Shown here piece by piece: positions 27,620 through 35,123 of a stretch of DNA of 64,000 nt; the first letter of the stretch is position 1; every line of letters starts with the position of its first letter. The DNA is from Nocardioidaceae bacterium SCSIO 66511 (GTDB lineage Bacteria; Actinomycetota; Actinomycetes; Propionibacteriales; Nocardioidaceae): NCBI GenBank assembly GCA_023100825.1, contig CP095846.1, forward strand, positions 4,545,449 to 4,609,448. The letters run 5' to 3'. A model generated the notes under the pieces. The model was not told where the DNA came from, made no database searches, and saw only the letters and a program-made list of their open reading frames with translations. The position numbers and the translations under genes are program-made.

Positions 27620-30160
27620 CTACTCGTCCGCGATCGCAGTGAGCACGTCGAGTCGCGCAGCTCTGCGCGCCGGTAGGACCGCCGCGAGAACGCCGACGAT
27701 CGCCGCGATCAGGACGAACACGATCAGCTGGACGACGGGCACAGCCAAGGCCGTGAATCCCTCATCGATCATCGCGTGCCGCAGCACGATCCCGAAGACG
27801 ACGCCCATCGCAATGCCGAGCACGGCACCCAGCACGGCGATCGCAACCGACTCCAACCGGACCATCCGACGAAGCTGTCGCCGGGTCATACCGACCGCGC
27901 GGAGCAACCCGATCTCACGCGTACGCTCGATCACACTCAGCGCCAGCGTGTTGATGATGCCGAGCACGGCGATGACGATCGCCAGCGCGAGCAACGCGTA
28001 CACCAGCAACACCAGCTGGTCGACCTGCGCCCGCTGGGTGTCGATGAAGTCCTGCTGATCCTGCACCGTCACCAGTGGCTCGTCCTCGACCAGGTCGTCG
28101 AGTGCCGACTGCAGCTCTGCACCCGAGACACCACTCGCGGCGTTGACGCTCGTGGTGAAGTCGCGGCGCGGCAGATCGGCGCGCTGCAGAGTGCTGTACG
28201 GGACGAGCACCCCTGACACAACGTTGGAGTCCTCGTAGATGCCGGTGACCTCGGCCTGCTGCTCACCGGACGGGAACGCCAGTGTCACCGAGTCACCGAT
28301 GCTCAGGTCGCGATCGTCGGCGGTGGACTCGCTCACGGCGATCTCACCCTGGCGTACGTCGATCGAGCCGGACACCATCGGGAAGTCGTAGATCTCGTTC
28401 AGCTCGGCCGCATCGCCGCCGGTCATGGTCGCCGACTTGTCGTTCAGGTCGCCGAACGCGACCTGGGTGGCAGCGACGGCGCCCGCTTCGTCGAGCTTTC
28501 GTACGTCTTCGGTGATCTTCGGGCTGAACCCGGTGAACGTCGGGTTGGACAGCAGGAAGTCCGCCTGGAACTCCTTCTTCACCGCGTCCTCGATCGACGC
28601 GTTCAGAGACGCCCCGAGGATCGAGATCGTGGTGACGAGTGCGAGCCCGATCATCAGCGCGGACGAGGTCGCCGCCGTCCGGCGTGGATTGCGCAGGGAG
28701 TTCTGCGTTGCGAGGCGGCCGACCATCCGGAACACCGGCCGGTACAAGACCCCGAGCGCTCGCAGAACGGGTACGCCGAGCACCGGGCTCAACATCGCCG
28801 TGGCCATCAGCAGCGCGAAGACACCGGCGCCGACGGCGATCAGGCCGCCAGTACCTTCGCCGAGCAGTCCGAACACCAACAGGGCGACACCGGCCAGCGC
28901 GAGCACGCCGCCGACGATCATCCGCACGTGAATCGCCGACTCCGGCAGTGCGACGTCGTCACGTAGCGCCGCCACCGGCGGGATTCGTGAGGCCCGCCTC
29001 GCCGGCAGATACGCGGCGACGATGGTGACGATCATGCCGACGAGATACGAGACGATGACGGTACGCGCGTCGAAGACGAGCGGTGTCTGTGACAGGTCGA
29101 GCCCGATCAGCGCGAACAGCGACCGGAGCAGCGAAGCAAGACCCCATCCTGCGAGTAGACCGACCGTCGAGCCGATGAACCCGACGATGACCGCTTCGAG
29201 AAGCACCGACCCGGTGACCTGCCGGCGGGACGCCCCCACGGCGCGGAGCAGCGCGAGCTCGCGGCTGCGTTGGGCAACCAGGATCGAGAATGTGTTGACG
29301 ATCAGGAAGGTGCCGACGACGACGGCGATCGCGGCGAACACGAGCAGGATCGACCCGAAGATGTCGAGGAACGGCCCGATCTCGTCCTGGGTCTCGTCGC
29401 TCACCTTGTCACCGGTGACCGCCTCGAGTTGGTCGGGGATGACCTGTGCGACGTTGTCTCGCAGCTCGGTCTGGCTGACTCCCGGTGCCGCTGTGACGGA
29501 GACGGTGTTGAACGCGTCGCTCCCGTCCACGAAGAGCTCCTGAGCGGTCTTGGTGTCGAAGAAGACCAGGCTGGCTCCGGCGAGACCGCCGCCGCCGAAC
29601 TTCGCAAGACCGACGAGCTCGGCCGAGAGCCGGGACTTGTCGCCTGCGCTGGTCATCTCGATCGTGTCGCCGAGCTCGTATCCGGCGGCGTCGGCGGTGC
29701 TCTCGTCGACGGCTACTTCGTTCGGGCCGCTCGGCGCCTTGCCCTCGGCGATCGTGACCGCCGGCTCACCGGTCATCGCCGGCGCGTCGTCGTAGTTGAA
29801 GGACAGCGTCGGAGCGCCTTGTCCGCCGACGATCTTGTCGTCGGAGTCGAGTAGGAAGAGGTCTTGCCCCTGCACGGAGCCGTCCGCGCGTTCGACGCCG
29901 GGTGCGTCGGCGATCTTGGTCACCAGCGACGCCGGGAGCGTACGCGTGTCGATCGAAGCGAAGTTGCCGCTCGACTGATCGGTCGGGCGTACGGTGACGT
30001 CGGGCGAGGAGCCCTCGACGATGCCGTCGAAGCTCGCCCGCATCGTGTCGGTGAAGATCAGCGAACCGGCGACGAATGCGACTCCGAGCACGATTGCGAA
30101 GGCGCTCAGTGCCAGCCGCACCTTGCGCGCGAACAGGTTGCGGAATGTAACGCGAAGCAT
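27620..30160 (-). CDS. MacB/FtsX-like ABC transporter permease
   Basis: An 846-residue permease with two FtsX modules and two extracytoplasmic MacB-type domains. The N-terminus MLRVTFRNLFARKVRLALSAFAIVLG is followed by a large external domain; LVAQRSRELALLRAVGASRRQV and the second copy VIERTREIGLLRAVGMTRRQL mark the cytoplasmic coupling helices. These type VII ABC systems transmit mechanical force or extrude lipids, lipoproteins or peptides rather than performing simple transport. It follows the ATPase by 7 bp. Confidence 0.93.
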   Translation of the reverse strand: MLRVTFRNLFARKVRLALSAFAIVLGVAFVAGSLIFTDTMRASFDGIVEGSSPDVTVRPTDQSSGNFASIDTRTLPASLVTKIADAPGVERADGSVQGQDLFLLDSDDKIVGGQGAPTLSFNYDDAPAMTGEPAVTIAEGKAPSGPNEVAVDESTADAAGYELGDTIEMTSAGDKSRLSAELVGLAKFGGGGLAGASLVFFDTKTAQELFVDGSDAFNTVSVTAAPGVSQTELRDNVAQVIPDQLEAVTGDKVSDETQDEIGPFLDIFGSILLVFAAIAVVVGTFLIVNTFSILVAQRSRELALLRAVGASRRQVTGSVLLEAVIVGFIGSTVGLLAGWGLASLLRSLFALIGLDLSQTPLVFDARTVIVSYLVGMIVTIVAAYLPARRASRIPPVAALRDDVALPESAIHVRMIVGGVLALAGVALLVFGLLGEGTGGLIAVGAGVFALLMATAMLSPVLGVPVLRALGVLYRPVFRMVGRLATQNSLRNPRRTAATSSALMIGLALVTTISILGASLNASIEDAVKKEFQADFLLSNPTFTGFSPKITEDVRKLDEAGAVAATQVAFGDLNDKSATMTGGDAAELNEIYDFPMVSGSIDVRQGEIAVSESTADDRDLSIGDSVTLAFPSGEQQAEVTGIYEDSNVVSGVLVPYSTLQRADLPRRDFTTSVNAASGVSGAELQSALDDLVEDEPLVTVQDQQDFIDTQRAQVDQLVLLVYALLALAIVIAVLGIINTLALSVIERTREIGLLRAVGMTRRQLRRMVRLESVAIAVLGAVLGIAMGVVFGIVLRHAMIDEGFTALAVPVVQLIVFVLIAAIVGVLAAVLPARRAARLDVLTAIADE

Positions 30161-30167
30161 CGGCGGG

Positions 30168-30926
30168 CTATGCGCTGAGCGCGCGGGTCTGGATGGCGGC
30201 CATGTGCTCGAGTACGCGGTCGGCGTTCGGGTCGCGTAGCTCGTCGACGATCACTCCGTCGGCGAGGAAGATCACCCGATCGGAGTAAGACGCCGCGACG
30301 GGATCGTGCGTCACCATCACGATGGTCTGGCCGAACTCGCGAACGCTGCGCTGCAGGAAGCCCAAGACCTCCGCCCCCGATGTGCTGTCGAGGTTGCCGG
30401 TCGGCTCGTCGGCGAACACGATCGACGGACGTGAGACCAACGCCCGCGCACACGCGACGCGCTGCTGCTGACCGCCCGATAGCGCGTTCGGACGGTGGTC
30501 GAGGCGATCGCGCAGGCCCACGGTCTCGACGATCAGGTCGAACCATTCCCGGTCGGGCTTGCGCCCGGCGATCGACAACGGCAGCAGAATGTTCTCTTCG
30601 GCCGTCAGGGTGGGTACGAGGTTGAAGGCCTGGAAGACGAACCCGATCTCCTCGCGCCGCAGTTTGGTCAGCGCGTTGTCACTCAGCGATCCGAGATCCG
30701 TGTCGCCGATCGTGATCGTGCCCGCGGATGCGATGTCGAGTGCGGCCAGCAGGTGCATCAAGGTCGACTTGCCAGAACCCGAGGGCCCCATGATCGAGGT
30801 GAACTCGCCCTCGTACAGCTCGACCGTGACGCCGTCGAGCGCGTGTACCTGCGCCTCGCCAGTGCCGTAGGTCTTGGTGAGTTCGTTCGCTCGAGCAGCA
30901 ACGCGCCGCTCGTTGGATTCGGTCAT
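30168..30926 (-). CDS. MacB/LolD-type ABC transporter ATP-binding protein
   Basis: A 252-residue ATPase: Walker A GPSGSGKSTLMHLLA, Q-loop FVFQAFNLVPTLTAEENILLPL (typical of LolD/MacB), signature LSGGQQQRVACARAL, Walker B SIVFADEPTGNLDS and H-loop VTHDPVAA. All catalytic residues are intact. It forms an operon with the double-FtsX permease directly downstream. Confidence 0.95.
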   Translation of the reverse strand: MTESNERRVAARANELTKTYGTGEAQVHALDGVTVELYEGEFTSIMGPSGSGKSTLMHLLAALDIASAGTITIGDTDLGSLSDNALTKLRREEIGFVFQAFNLVPTLTAEENILLPLSIAGRKPDREWFDLIVETVGLRDRLDHRPNALSGGQQQRVACARALVSRPSIVFADEPTGNLDSTSGAEVLGFLQRSVREFGQTIVMVTHDPVAASYSDRVIFLADGVIVDELRDPNADRVLEHMAAIQTRALSA

Positions 30927-31006
30927 TGGTTCCTCCCCGGGTTCAGTGCGTTAAAGGTAGCGTCGAGAATCTGGCGGTCGCCATCCGCCGAAAGTCGACA
31001 CATCGA

Positions 31007-31558
31007 CTACCTACGTCGAATCTGCAGCACCACCGAGTCGACCTTCGGCGGCGGGTTGAACGCCTTCCGAGGCACGGGCATCCCTAAAGTCAGCGAGTAC
31101 GCATGCGCGTGCCTGCCCCGCGGCCCCTGAACAAGTCGCGCCGCGGCCGCCTTCTGCAGTACGAGGTCTGCCGCGTGTAGCTGCGGCAGCGACAGAAGTC
31201 GGCGTACGAGCTGACTGGTGTGGTTGTACGGCGGGCTCGCCACGACACGGAACGGCTTGCGCGGCCAGCGCAGATCGGCGAGATCCGCGCGTACGACCGT
31301 GACATCGACGTCGCCGAATCGTCGGCGCAGAGCAGTTGCGCGCTCTGCATTGAGCTCTACGGCGATCACTCGCGCCCCTCGGCGTACCAACGGTTCGGTG
31401 AGCGCTCCGTTGCCGGCGCCTACGTCGACGACGAGGCGGCCGTCGAGCTCAGCGTTGTCGACGACGCGCTCGGCCCATTCAGGCTGAAGTGGATGCCATC
31501 CCCAGGACCGCCGGGTGGATCTGGCGCTCGACGAACGCCTGTGCCCGTTCGCGGACAC
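31007..31558 (-). CDS. Erm(37)-like 23S rRNA adenine N6-methyltransferase
   Basis: A 183-residue rRNA methyltransferase starting at GTG. The N-terminal RRSWGWHPLQPEWAERVV closely recalls the mycobacterial Erm(37) opening, and motif I is LVVDVGAGNGALTEPLV. The end (LGMPVPRKAFNPPPKVDSVV) is typical of Erm/KsgA proteins lacking the full C-terminal domain, as in Erm(37). Motif IV is ASPPYN, with Ser where Erm proteins have Asn. It should methylate A2058 or neighbouring adenines and give macrolide resistance, but the Ser leaves activity to be shown. A WhiB7-type promoter lies just upstream. Confidence 0.85.
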   Translation of the reverse strand: MSANGHRRSSSARSTRRSWGWHPLQPEWAERVVDNAELDGRLVVDVGAGNGALTEPLVRRGARVIAVELNAERATALRRRFGDVDVTVVRADLADLRWPRKPFRVVASPPYNHTSQLVRRLLSLPQLHAADLVLQKAAAARLVQGPRGRHAHAYSLTLGMPVPRKAFNPPPKVDSVVLQIRRR

Positions 31559-31583
31559 GACGCACCATCACAAACATCATCAT
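31479..31583 (-). CDS. possible 34-codon leader ORF overlapping the Erm-like start
   Basis: The frame opens MMMFVMVRRVRERAQ, seven bases after the predicted -10, so it would be translated from a leaderless mRNA. It runs across the Erm-like GTG (31558) in another frame. Its RVR and RER triplets fit the Arg/Lys-X-Arg/Lys pattern that stalls ribosomes with macrolides in known erm leaders. There is no independent proof that it is translated. Confidence 0.25.
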   Translation of the reverse strand: MMMFVMVRRVRERAQAFVERQIHPAVLGMASTSA

Positions 31584-31590
31584 GCGCCAG

Positions 31591-31627
31591 ACCGTACGGA
31601 TCGCCGACGGCGCCGGCAACGCATTTT
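31591..31627 (-). promoter_or_regulatory. candidate WhiB7-type promoter of the Erm-like gene
   Basis: On the minus strand: AAAAT (31623-31627), three bases, -35 TTGCCG (31614-31619), a 17-bp spacer, and -10 TACGGT (31591-31596). A/T-rich bases just ahead of the -35 are the known mark of WhiB7-dependent promoters, and Erm(37) in mycobacteria is WhiB7-induced. The predicted transcript would start at or near the ATG at 31583. Confidence 0.5.
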
Positions 31628-31635
31628 CGGCGTGG

Positions 31636-31677
31636 CCCGAGCGTGCCGCCGCTCGCGCGAGCGGCGGCACGCTCGGG
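31636..31677. repeat. 42-bp perfect palindrome upstream of the Erm-like promoter
   Basis: Two 21-bp arms with no spacer: the left begins CCCGAGCGTGCCGCC, the right ends GGCGGCACGCTCGGG. It lies just beyond the -35 of the Erm-like gene. It could insulate the promoter or be a remnant of a mobile or terminator structure; no T-tract follows on either side. Confidence 0.7.
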
Positions 31678-31730
31678 TGGCCTCCGGTCACGGTGGCCAC
31701 TGGCGTACCAGCGGGCACAGCAACCTGTCA

Positions 31731-31783
31731 CTTTGCACGGTGTAGCTGCCGTGCAAAGCGGAGTTTCACCAAGTTCACTTGGT
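31731..31783. repeat. two adjacent short inverted repeats
   Basis: CTTTGCACGG (31731-31740) and CCGTGCAAAG (31749-31758) are perfect arms around 8 bases. ACCAAG (31768-31773) and CTTGGT (31778-31783) form a second hairpin 10 bp later. They may be operator sites or ends of a degraded element. Confidence 0.6.
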
Positions 31784-31894
31784 AAACCACCACCGACCCC
31801 GCAAAGCCAACCGAATCGGGTTAGCCGGCAAGCAAGCCGAGCCATGTAGCTGCGGCCCCCGCGTCGCCGCGTCTTTGCCCAGCCGGAGTAGTGA

Positions 31895-32055
31895 GGAAAG
31901 CCGACAGCGACGAGAACCGAAGCGGCGAGTAGTCGTACCGACGAAGCGGAAAGCCGACAGCGAAGCCGAGCCGGGCAGACGGGTAGTCGTGCCGAAGAAA
32001 AGGTGAACGCCGACGGCGATGAGGACTGGAGTGGCGGGTAGTCGCCCGGTAGACG
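31895..32055. repeat. three-copy degenerate tandem repeat, period 53-54 bp
   Basis: Units begin at 31895 (GGAAAGCCGACAGCGA), 31948 (GGAAAGCCGACAGCGA) and 32002 (GGTGAACGCCGACGGCGA), and each contains a GTAGTCGT/GTAGTCGC block about 35-45 bp in. An older, more diverged unit may precede 31895. It lies directly upstream of the ECF sigma gene. Confidence 0.7.
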
Positions 32056-32097
32056 TACGGGTGTAACGATCGGACCTGATCCGGACATGGGGGTGAC

Positions 32098-32676
32098 ATG
32101 AGCGAGGCGGATCGGTTTCAACGCGTGTACGAAGCGAACTTCACCCCGCTGCTCGGCTATGCCCTGCGTCGGGTGATTGCCGCCGAGGATGCCGCCGACG
32201 CCGTCGCCGAGACCTTTCTGGTCGCCTGGCGGCGAATCGACCGAGTGCCGGACGGTGACGATGCGCGGCTGTGGCTTTACGGGGTGTGCCGCCGGGTACT
32301 CGCGAACAGCAACCGCGCCAGCACCCGACGTACGCGCCTGGGAGCGCGCCTTCGCGCCACGATCGGGGAACAGACGATCCCCGATCCGGCGGGTGACGTG
32401 GCGCTCGCGGTGACGGTACGCGAGGCGCTGGCGAAACTTCGGCCAGCGGACCGCGAGCTACTGCAGCTGTCGTCGTGGGAGCACCTCGAACCCCGCGAGA
32501 TCGCCGTGGTGCTCGACATCTCGGCCCGGTCCGCCCGTACGCGCCTTTCCCGGGCCCGGGAGCGGCTGCGAAAAGAACTCGACGGAGACGATCCACGCGA
32601 ACCCGGACATGTACTCCACGACCGGCCAGCGGCGCTGCCGCGGCAATCTCGACTCGCACCGAGGGAGGGGCGATGA
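32098..32676 (+). CDS. ECF-type RNA polymerase sigma factor
   Basis: A 192-residue sigma-70 family protein with region 2 (FQRVYEANFTPLLGYALRRV, then AEDAADAVAETFLVAWRRID) and region 4 (LAKLRPADRELLQLSSWEHLEPREIAVVLDISARSARTRLSRARERL). Region 3 is absent, as in ECF factors. Its stop overlaps the next gene's start by 4 bp. It likely directs a stress or envelope regulon and is held by the downstream membrane protein. Confidence 0.92.
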   Translation: MSEADRFQRVYEANFTPLLGYALRRVIAAEDAADAVAETFLVAWRRIDRVPDGDDARLWLYGVCRRVLANSNRASTRRTRLGARLRATIGEQTIPDPAGDVALAVTVREALAKLRPADRELLQLSSWEHLEPREIAVVLDISARSARTRLSRARERLRKELDGDDPREPGHVLHDRPAALPRQSRLAPREGR

Positions 32677-33818
32677 ACAACGACAAGGTGGACGAACTGG
32701 TCGCGGCCGGCGACCCGTACCCACAACGTTCGGTCGACGACCTCGCTCTTCAGGCGGCGAGCCAGGAGTTGATGGAGGAAGTCATGTCGACACCGACAAG
32801 AGCCCCGATCCCCAAGGACCCCGCTGTGCAGCGTCGACCGCGCTGGGTGGCTCCCGTCATTGCGGCGGCAGCCGTCGCCGCAGTCGTGGCGGGCGCAGTT
32901 GCGGTCATCGGCCCCCAGTCCGACGACCACGGTCAGCGCGCGCAGAACGCGGGCGCACCGTCAGCCGGTGCGGATACTGCCCCGCCGACGAGCGACAACC
33001 TCCGTCAGGTCGTGGTCGGGCAGGACGGCTGGCAGGTCGACGGTCTCAACGACGTCGGCGCCGGAGGTTCGATCTCGTGGCAGGACGGATCGGGCAAGGG
33101 CACGCTGGAGATGTCGTGGTACGACGCGTCCGACTACGACGCGTACCTTCGTGATCGCAAAACCGACTACGACGACAAGGAGCGGGTGTCGTTGCTCGGC
33201 CAGCAGGGCTGGGCATTCAGCGAGCGTATCGACGATGCCTCGACCAAGGGGGAGCTGAGTTGCTGCATGGCGCCACGGCCCGGGAAGAAGGTCGATCCAA
33301 AACGCGGGCGTAGCCACGGCGAACCGGAGACCAGTCTGCGCGTCATGACCATCCTGCCGACCGTTGGCGATCGGTTCCTCGAGTTCGATGCGACCGTGGC
33401 CGATCGGGCCGAGTACGACGAGCTGATGAGCACCCTGCGACGAGTCGATCGGCGTGCCTGGCTCGACTCTCTCGACGGTGCTGTCGTGCAGCCCGCCGAG
33501 GCGGAGGCGTTCCTCGAGGAGGCGAGTCGCGACGTGCCCATGCCTGCGGGAGTCACCGTCACGCCCGAAGACCTGAACCTTCCACAGGATCCGTACCAAG
33601 CCCGGGCGGCCTTCGTCCGACCGGTGCTCTGCGGATGGGCGGAGGAGTACGTCGGCGGTGACGACGCGGCGCTCGACGTCCTACGGAAGGCCGAGGACTG
33701 GCCCGTCCTGCAGGCGATGACCGCCGACGGCGACTACGCCGAGTCGGTCCCCGAGGAGGTGCGGATCCTCGAACGCCATCCGCAGTACCAGGGCTGGCGC
33801 CAGATGTTCGGCTGCTGA
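32673..33818 (+). CDS. membrane-anchored protein, putative anti-sigma partner
   Basis: A 381-residue protein of no recognised family. A cytoplasmic N-terminus of about 60 residues leads to one membrane helix (WVAPVIAAAAVAAVVAGAVAVIG), then a large outside domain. Its start ATGA overlaps the sigma factor stop, the classic sigma/anti-sigma arrangement. The outer part has many acidic residues and two neighbouring Cys (SCCMA), possibly a sensor. No zinc-binding HxxxCxxC motif is visible, so this differs from ZAS anti-sigma factors. The role is inferred from position and topology. Confidence 0.7.
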   Translation: MNNDKVDELVAAGDPYPQRSVDDLALQAASQELMEEVMSTPTRAPIPKDPAVQRRPRWVAPVIAAAAVAAVVAGAVAVIGPQSDDHGQRAQNAGAPSAGADTAPPTSDNLRQVVVGQDGWQVDGLNDVGAGGSISWQDGSGKGTLEMSWYDASDYDAYLRDRKTDYDDKERVSLLGQQGWAFSERIDDASTKGELSCCMAPRPGKKVDPKRGRSHGEPETSLRVMTILPTVGDRFLEFDATVADRAEYDELMSTLRRVDRRAWLDSLDGAVVQPAEAEAFLEEASRDVPMPAGVTVTPEDLNLPQDPYQARAAFVRPVLCGWAEEYVGGDDAALDVLRKAEDWPVLQAMTADGDYAESVPEEVRILERHPQYQGWRQMFGC

Positions 33819-33834
33819 CGCGGCCCCAGTAATC

Positions 33835-33874
33835 CGCGATCCCGGTCACCACCACTTTGGTGACCGGGATCGCG
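33835..33874 (+). terminator. strong hairpin after the sigma/anti-sigma operon
   Basis: Perfect 16-bp arms, CGCGATCCCGGTCACC (33835-33850) and GGTGACCGGGATCGCG (33859-33874), around ACCACTTT. It starts 17 bp after the stop and lacks a clear T-tract. Confidence 0.8.
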
Positions 33875-33922
33875 TCCTGACGGGTGCGTGTTGTGCGTAG
33901 CGACTCCGGTAGCCTCGCGTGG

Positions 33923-35044
33923 GTGACTGCTTCATTGACCGTATCGACGATCAGTGCCGATCAGCACCGGGCGTTCATCGCCGGTCGGCCGAGTGCGAGC
34001 TTCCTACAGATGCCGTCGTGGGCTGCGGTCAAGTCGGAATGGCGCAGTGAGTCCATCGGATGGTTCACCGACAACGGCGCGATCGCCGGCGTTGGTCTGG
34101 TGCTGTATCGCCAACTGCCGAAGGTGAAGCGCTACCTCGCGTACTTGCCTGAGGGCCCGGTGATCGATTGGGACGGCGCCGACCTGTCGCGTTGGCTCGA
34201 CCCGATGGTCAAACACCTACGTGGCAAGGGCGCGTTCGGCGTACGGATGGGACCGCCGGTCGTCACCCGTCGATGGGAAGCAGCGACGATCAAGAAGGCC
34301 ATTGCCGACGACGCGCTGCACACATTGGACGACGTGCCCGCCGATACCAATGACCCGGCCGGGCTCTCGGTCGTCGAAGCTCTGGAGTCGCTGGGCTGGC
34401 GCGAGCAGGCCACCGAAGGCGGCTTCTCCGCCGGACAGCCGAAGTACAACTTCCAGCTCGCGATCGACGGCACCGAGGACGACGTACTGCGCGGCATGAA
34501 CCAACTGTGGCGCCGGAACATCAAGAAGGCCGCGAAGGCAGGTGTCGAGGTCCGACTCGGCGGACGCGACGACCTCGCGGAGTTCCACCGCATCTACGCC
34601 GAGACGGCAGAGCGTGACCACTTCACGCCGCGCCCGCTCGGCTATTTCGAGCAGATGTGGGATTCGCTGACCGACGAGGATCCGCTACGGATGCGGTTGT
34701 ATCTCGCGACACATGAAGGCGACCTGGTCGCGTCGACGACGCTCGTGCAGGTTGGCGAGCATGCTTGGTATTCGTACGGAGCATCGACGACCGCGAAGCG
34801 GGAGGTACGCGGGTCGAACGCGATCCAGTGGCAGATGATGCGTGACGCCATGGAGTCGGGCGCGAAGGTGTACGACCTGCGCGGCATCACCGACACCCTC
34901 GACCCGGACGACTCACACGTCGGGCTGATCCAGTTCAAGGTCGGCACCGGCGGAGAGGCCGTCGCGTACGCGGGCGAATGGGACCTCCCGATCTCGAAGG
35001 TGCTCTACACGGCATTCGACCAGTACATGCGACGGAGGAGCTGA
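33923..35044 (+). CDS. FemABX-type peptidyltransferase (peptidoglycan bridge)
   Basis: A 373-residue protein with two GNAT-like domains of the FemX/MurM family. FLQMPSWAAVKSEW opens the first; RRNIKKAAKAGVEVRLGGRDDL marks the junction helix; HAWYSYGASTTAKREVRGSNAIQWQMM and DLRGITDTLDPDDSHVGLIQFKVGTGG fill the second. It uses aminoacyl-tRNA to add the first amino acid to the lipid II stem peptide. GTG at 33923 is the preferred start; a GTG 13 codons upstream is possible. It precedes an alanine-racemase-like gene with which it probably works. Confidence 0.9.
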   Translation: MTASLTVSTISADQHRAFIAGRPSASFLQMPSWAAVKSEWRSESIGWFTDNGAIAGVGLVLYRQLPKVKRYLAYLPEGPVIDWDGADLSRWLDPMVKHLRGKGAFGVRMGPPVVTRRWEAATIKKAIADDALHTLDDVPADTNDPAGLSVVEALESLGWREQATEGGFSAGQPKYNFQLAIDGTEDDVLRGMNQLWRRNIKKAAKAGVEVRLGGRDDLAEFHRIYAETAERDHFTPRPLGYFEQMWDSLTDEDPLRMRLYLATHEGDLVASTTLVQVGEHAWYSYGASTTAKREVRGSNAIQWQMMRDAMESGAKVYDLRGITDTLDPDDSHVGLIQFKVGTGGEAVAYAGEWDLPISKVLYTAFDQYMRRRS

Positions 35045-35118
35045 ATGTACCGAGGGCACAGCATGAAGCGACGGCCAGACTGAATGTACCGACGACACAG
35101 CGCTAAGCGACGGAGGAG
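35041..35118 (+). repeat. two tandem 39-bp copies between femX-like and alr-like genes
   Basis: Two 39-bp units begin CTGAATGTACCGA at 35041 and 35080 and contain CACAGC and AAGCGACGG. The second ends GGAGGAG and supplies the ribosome-binding site of the next gene. The end of the femX-like gene (CGACGGAGGAGCTGA) matches the same junction, so the block arose by duplication of the RBS region. Confidence 0.8.
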
Positions 35119-35123
35119 CTGAC

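Larger units (their letters stand above)
31559..32097. other. 539-bp repeat-rich gap between the Erm-like gene and the ECF sigma gene
   Basis: No supported protein gene fills this gap. Moving right it holds the Erm-like promoter and possible leader ORF, a 42-bp palindrome, two smaller inverted repeats, and a tandem repeat of 53-54 bp. Open frames through it are repetitive and lack family character. Confidence 0.65.

Noticed and set aside
31779..32006. 75-codon plus-strand frame with repeated RRVVVP blocks
   Set aside because: Repetition comes from the 53-54 bp DNA repeat, with no ribosome-binding site or known domain.
31895..32055. Possible CRISPR array
   Set aside because: Repeats are adjoining, degenerate and of full unit length, without unique spacers, and no cas genes are present.
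31420..32121. 233-codon minus-strand frame through the repeat-rich gap
   Set aside because: Its sequence follows the palindrome and tandem repeat and has no family features.
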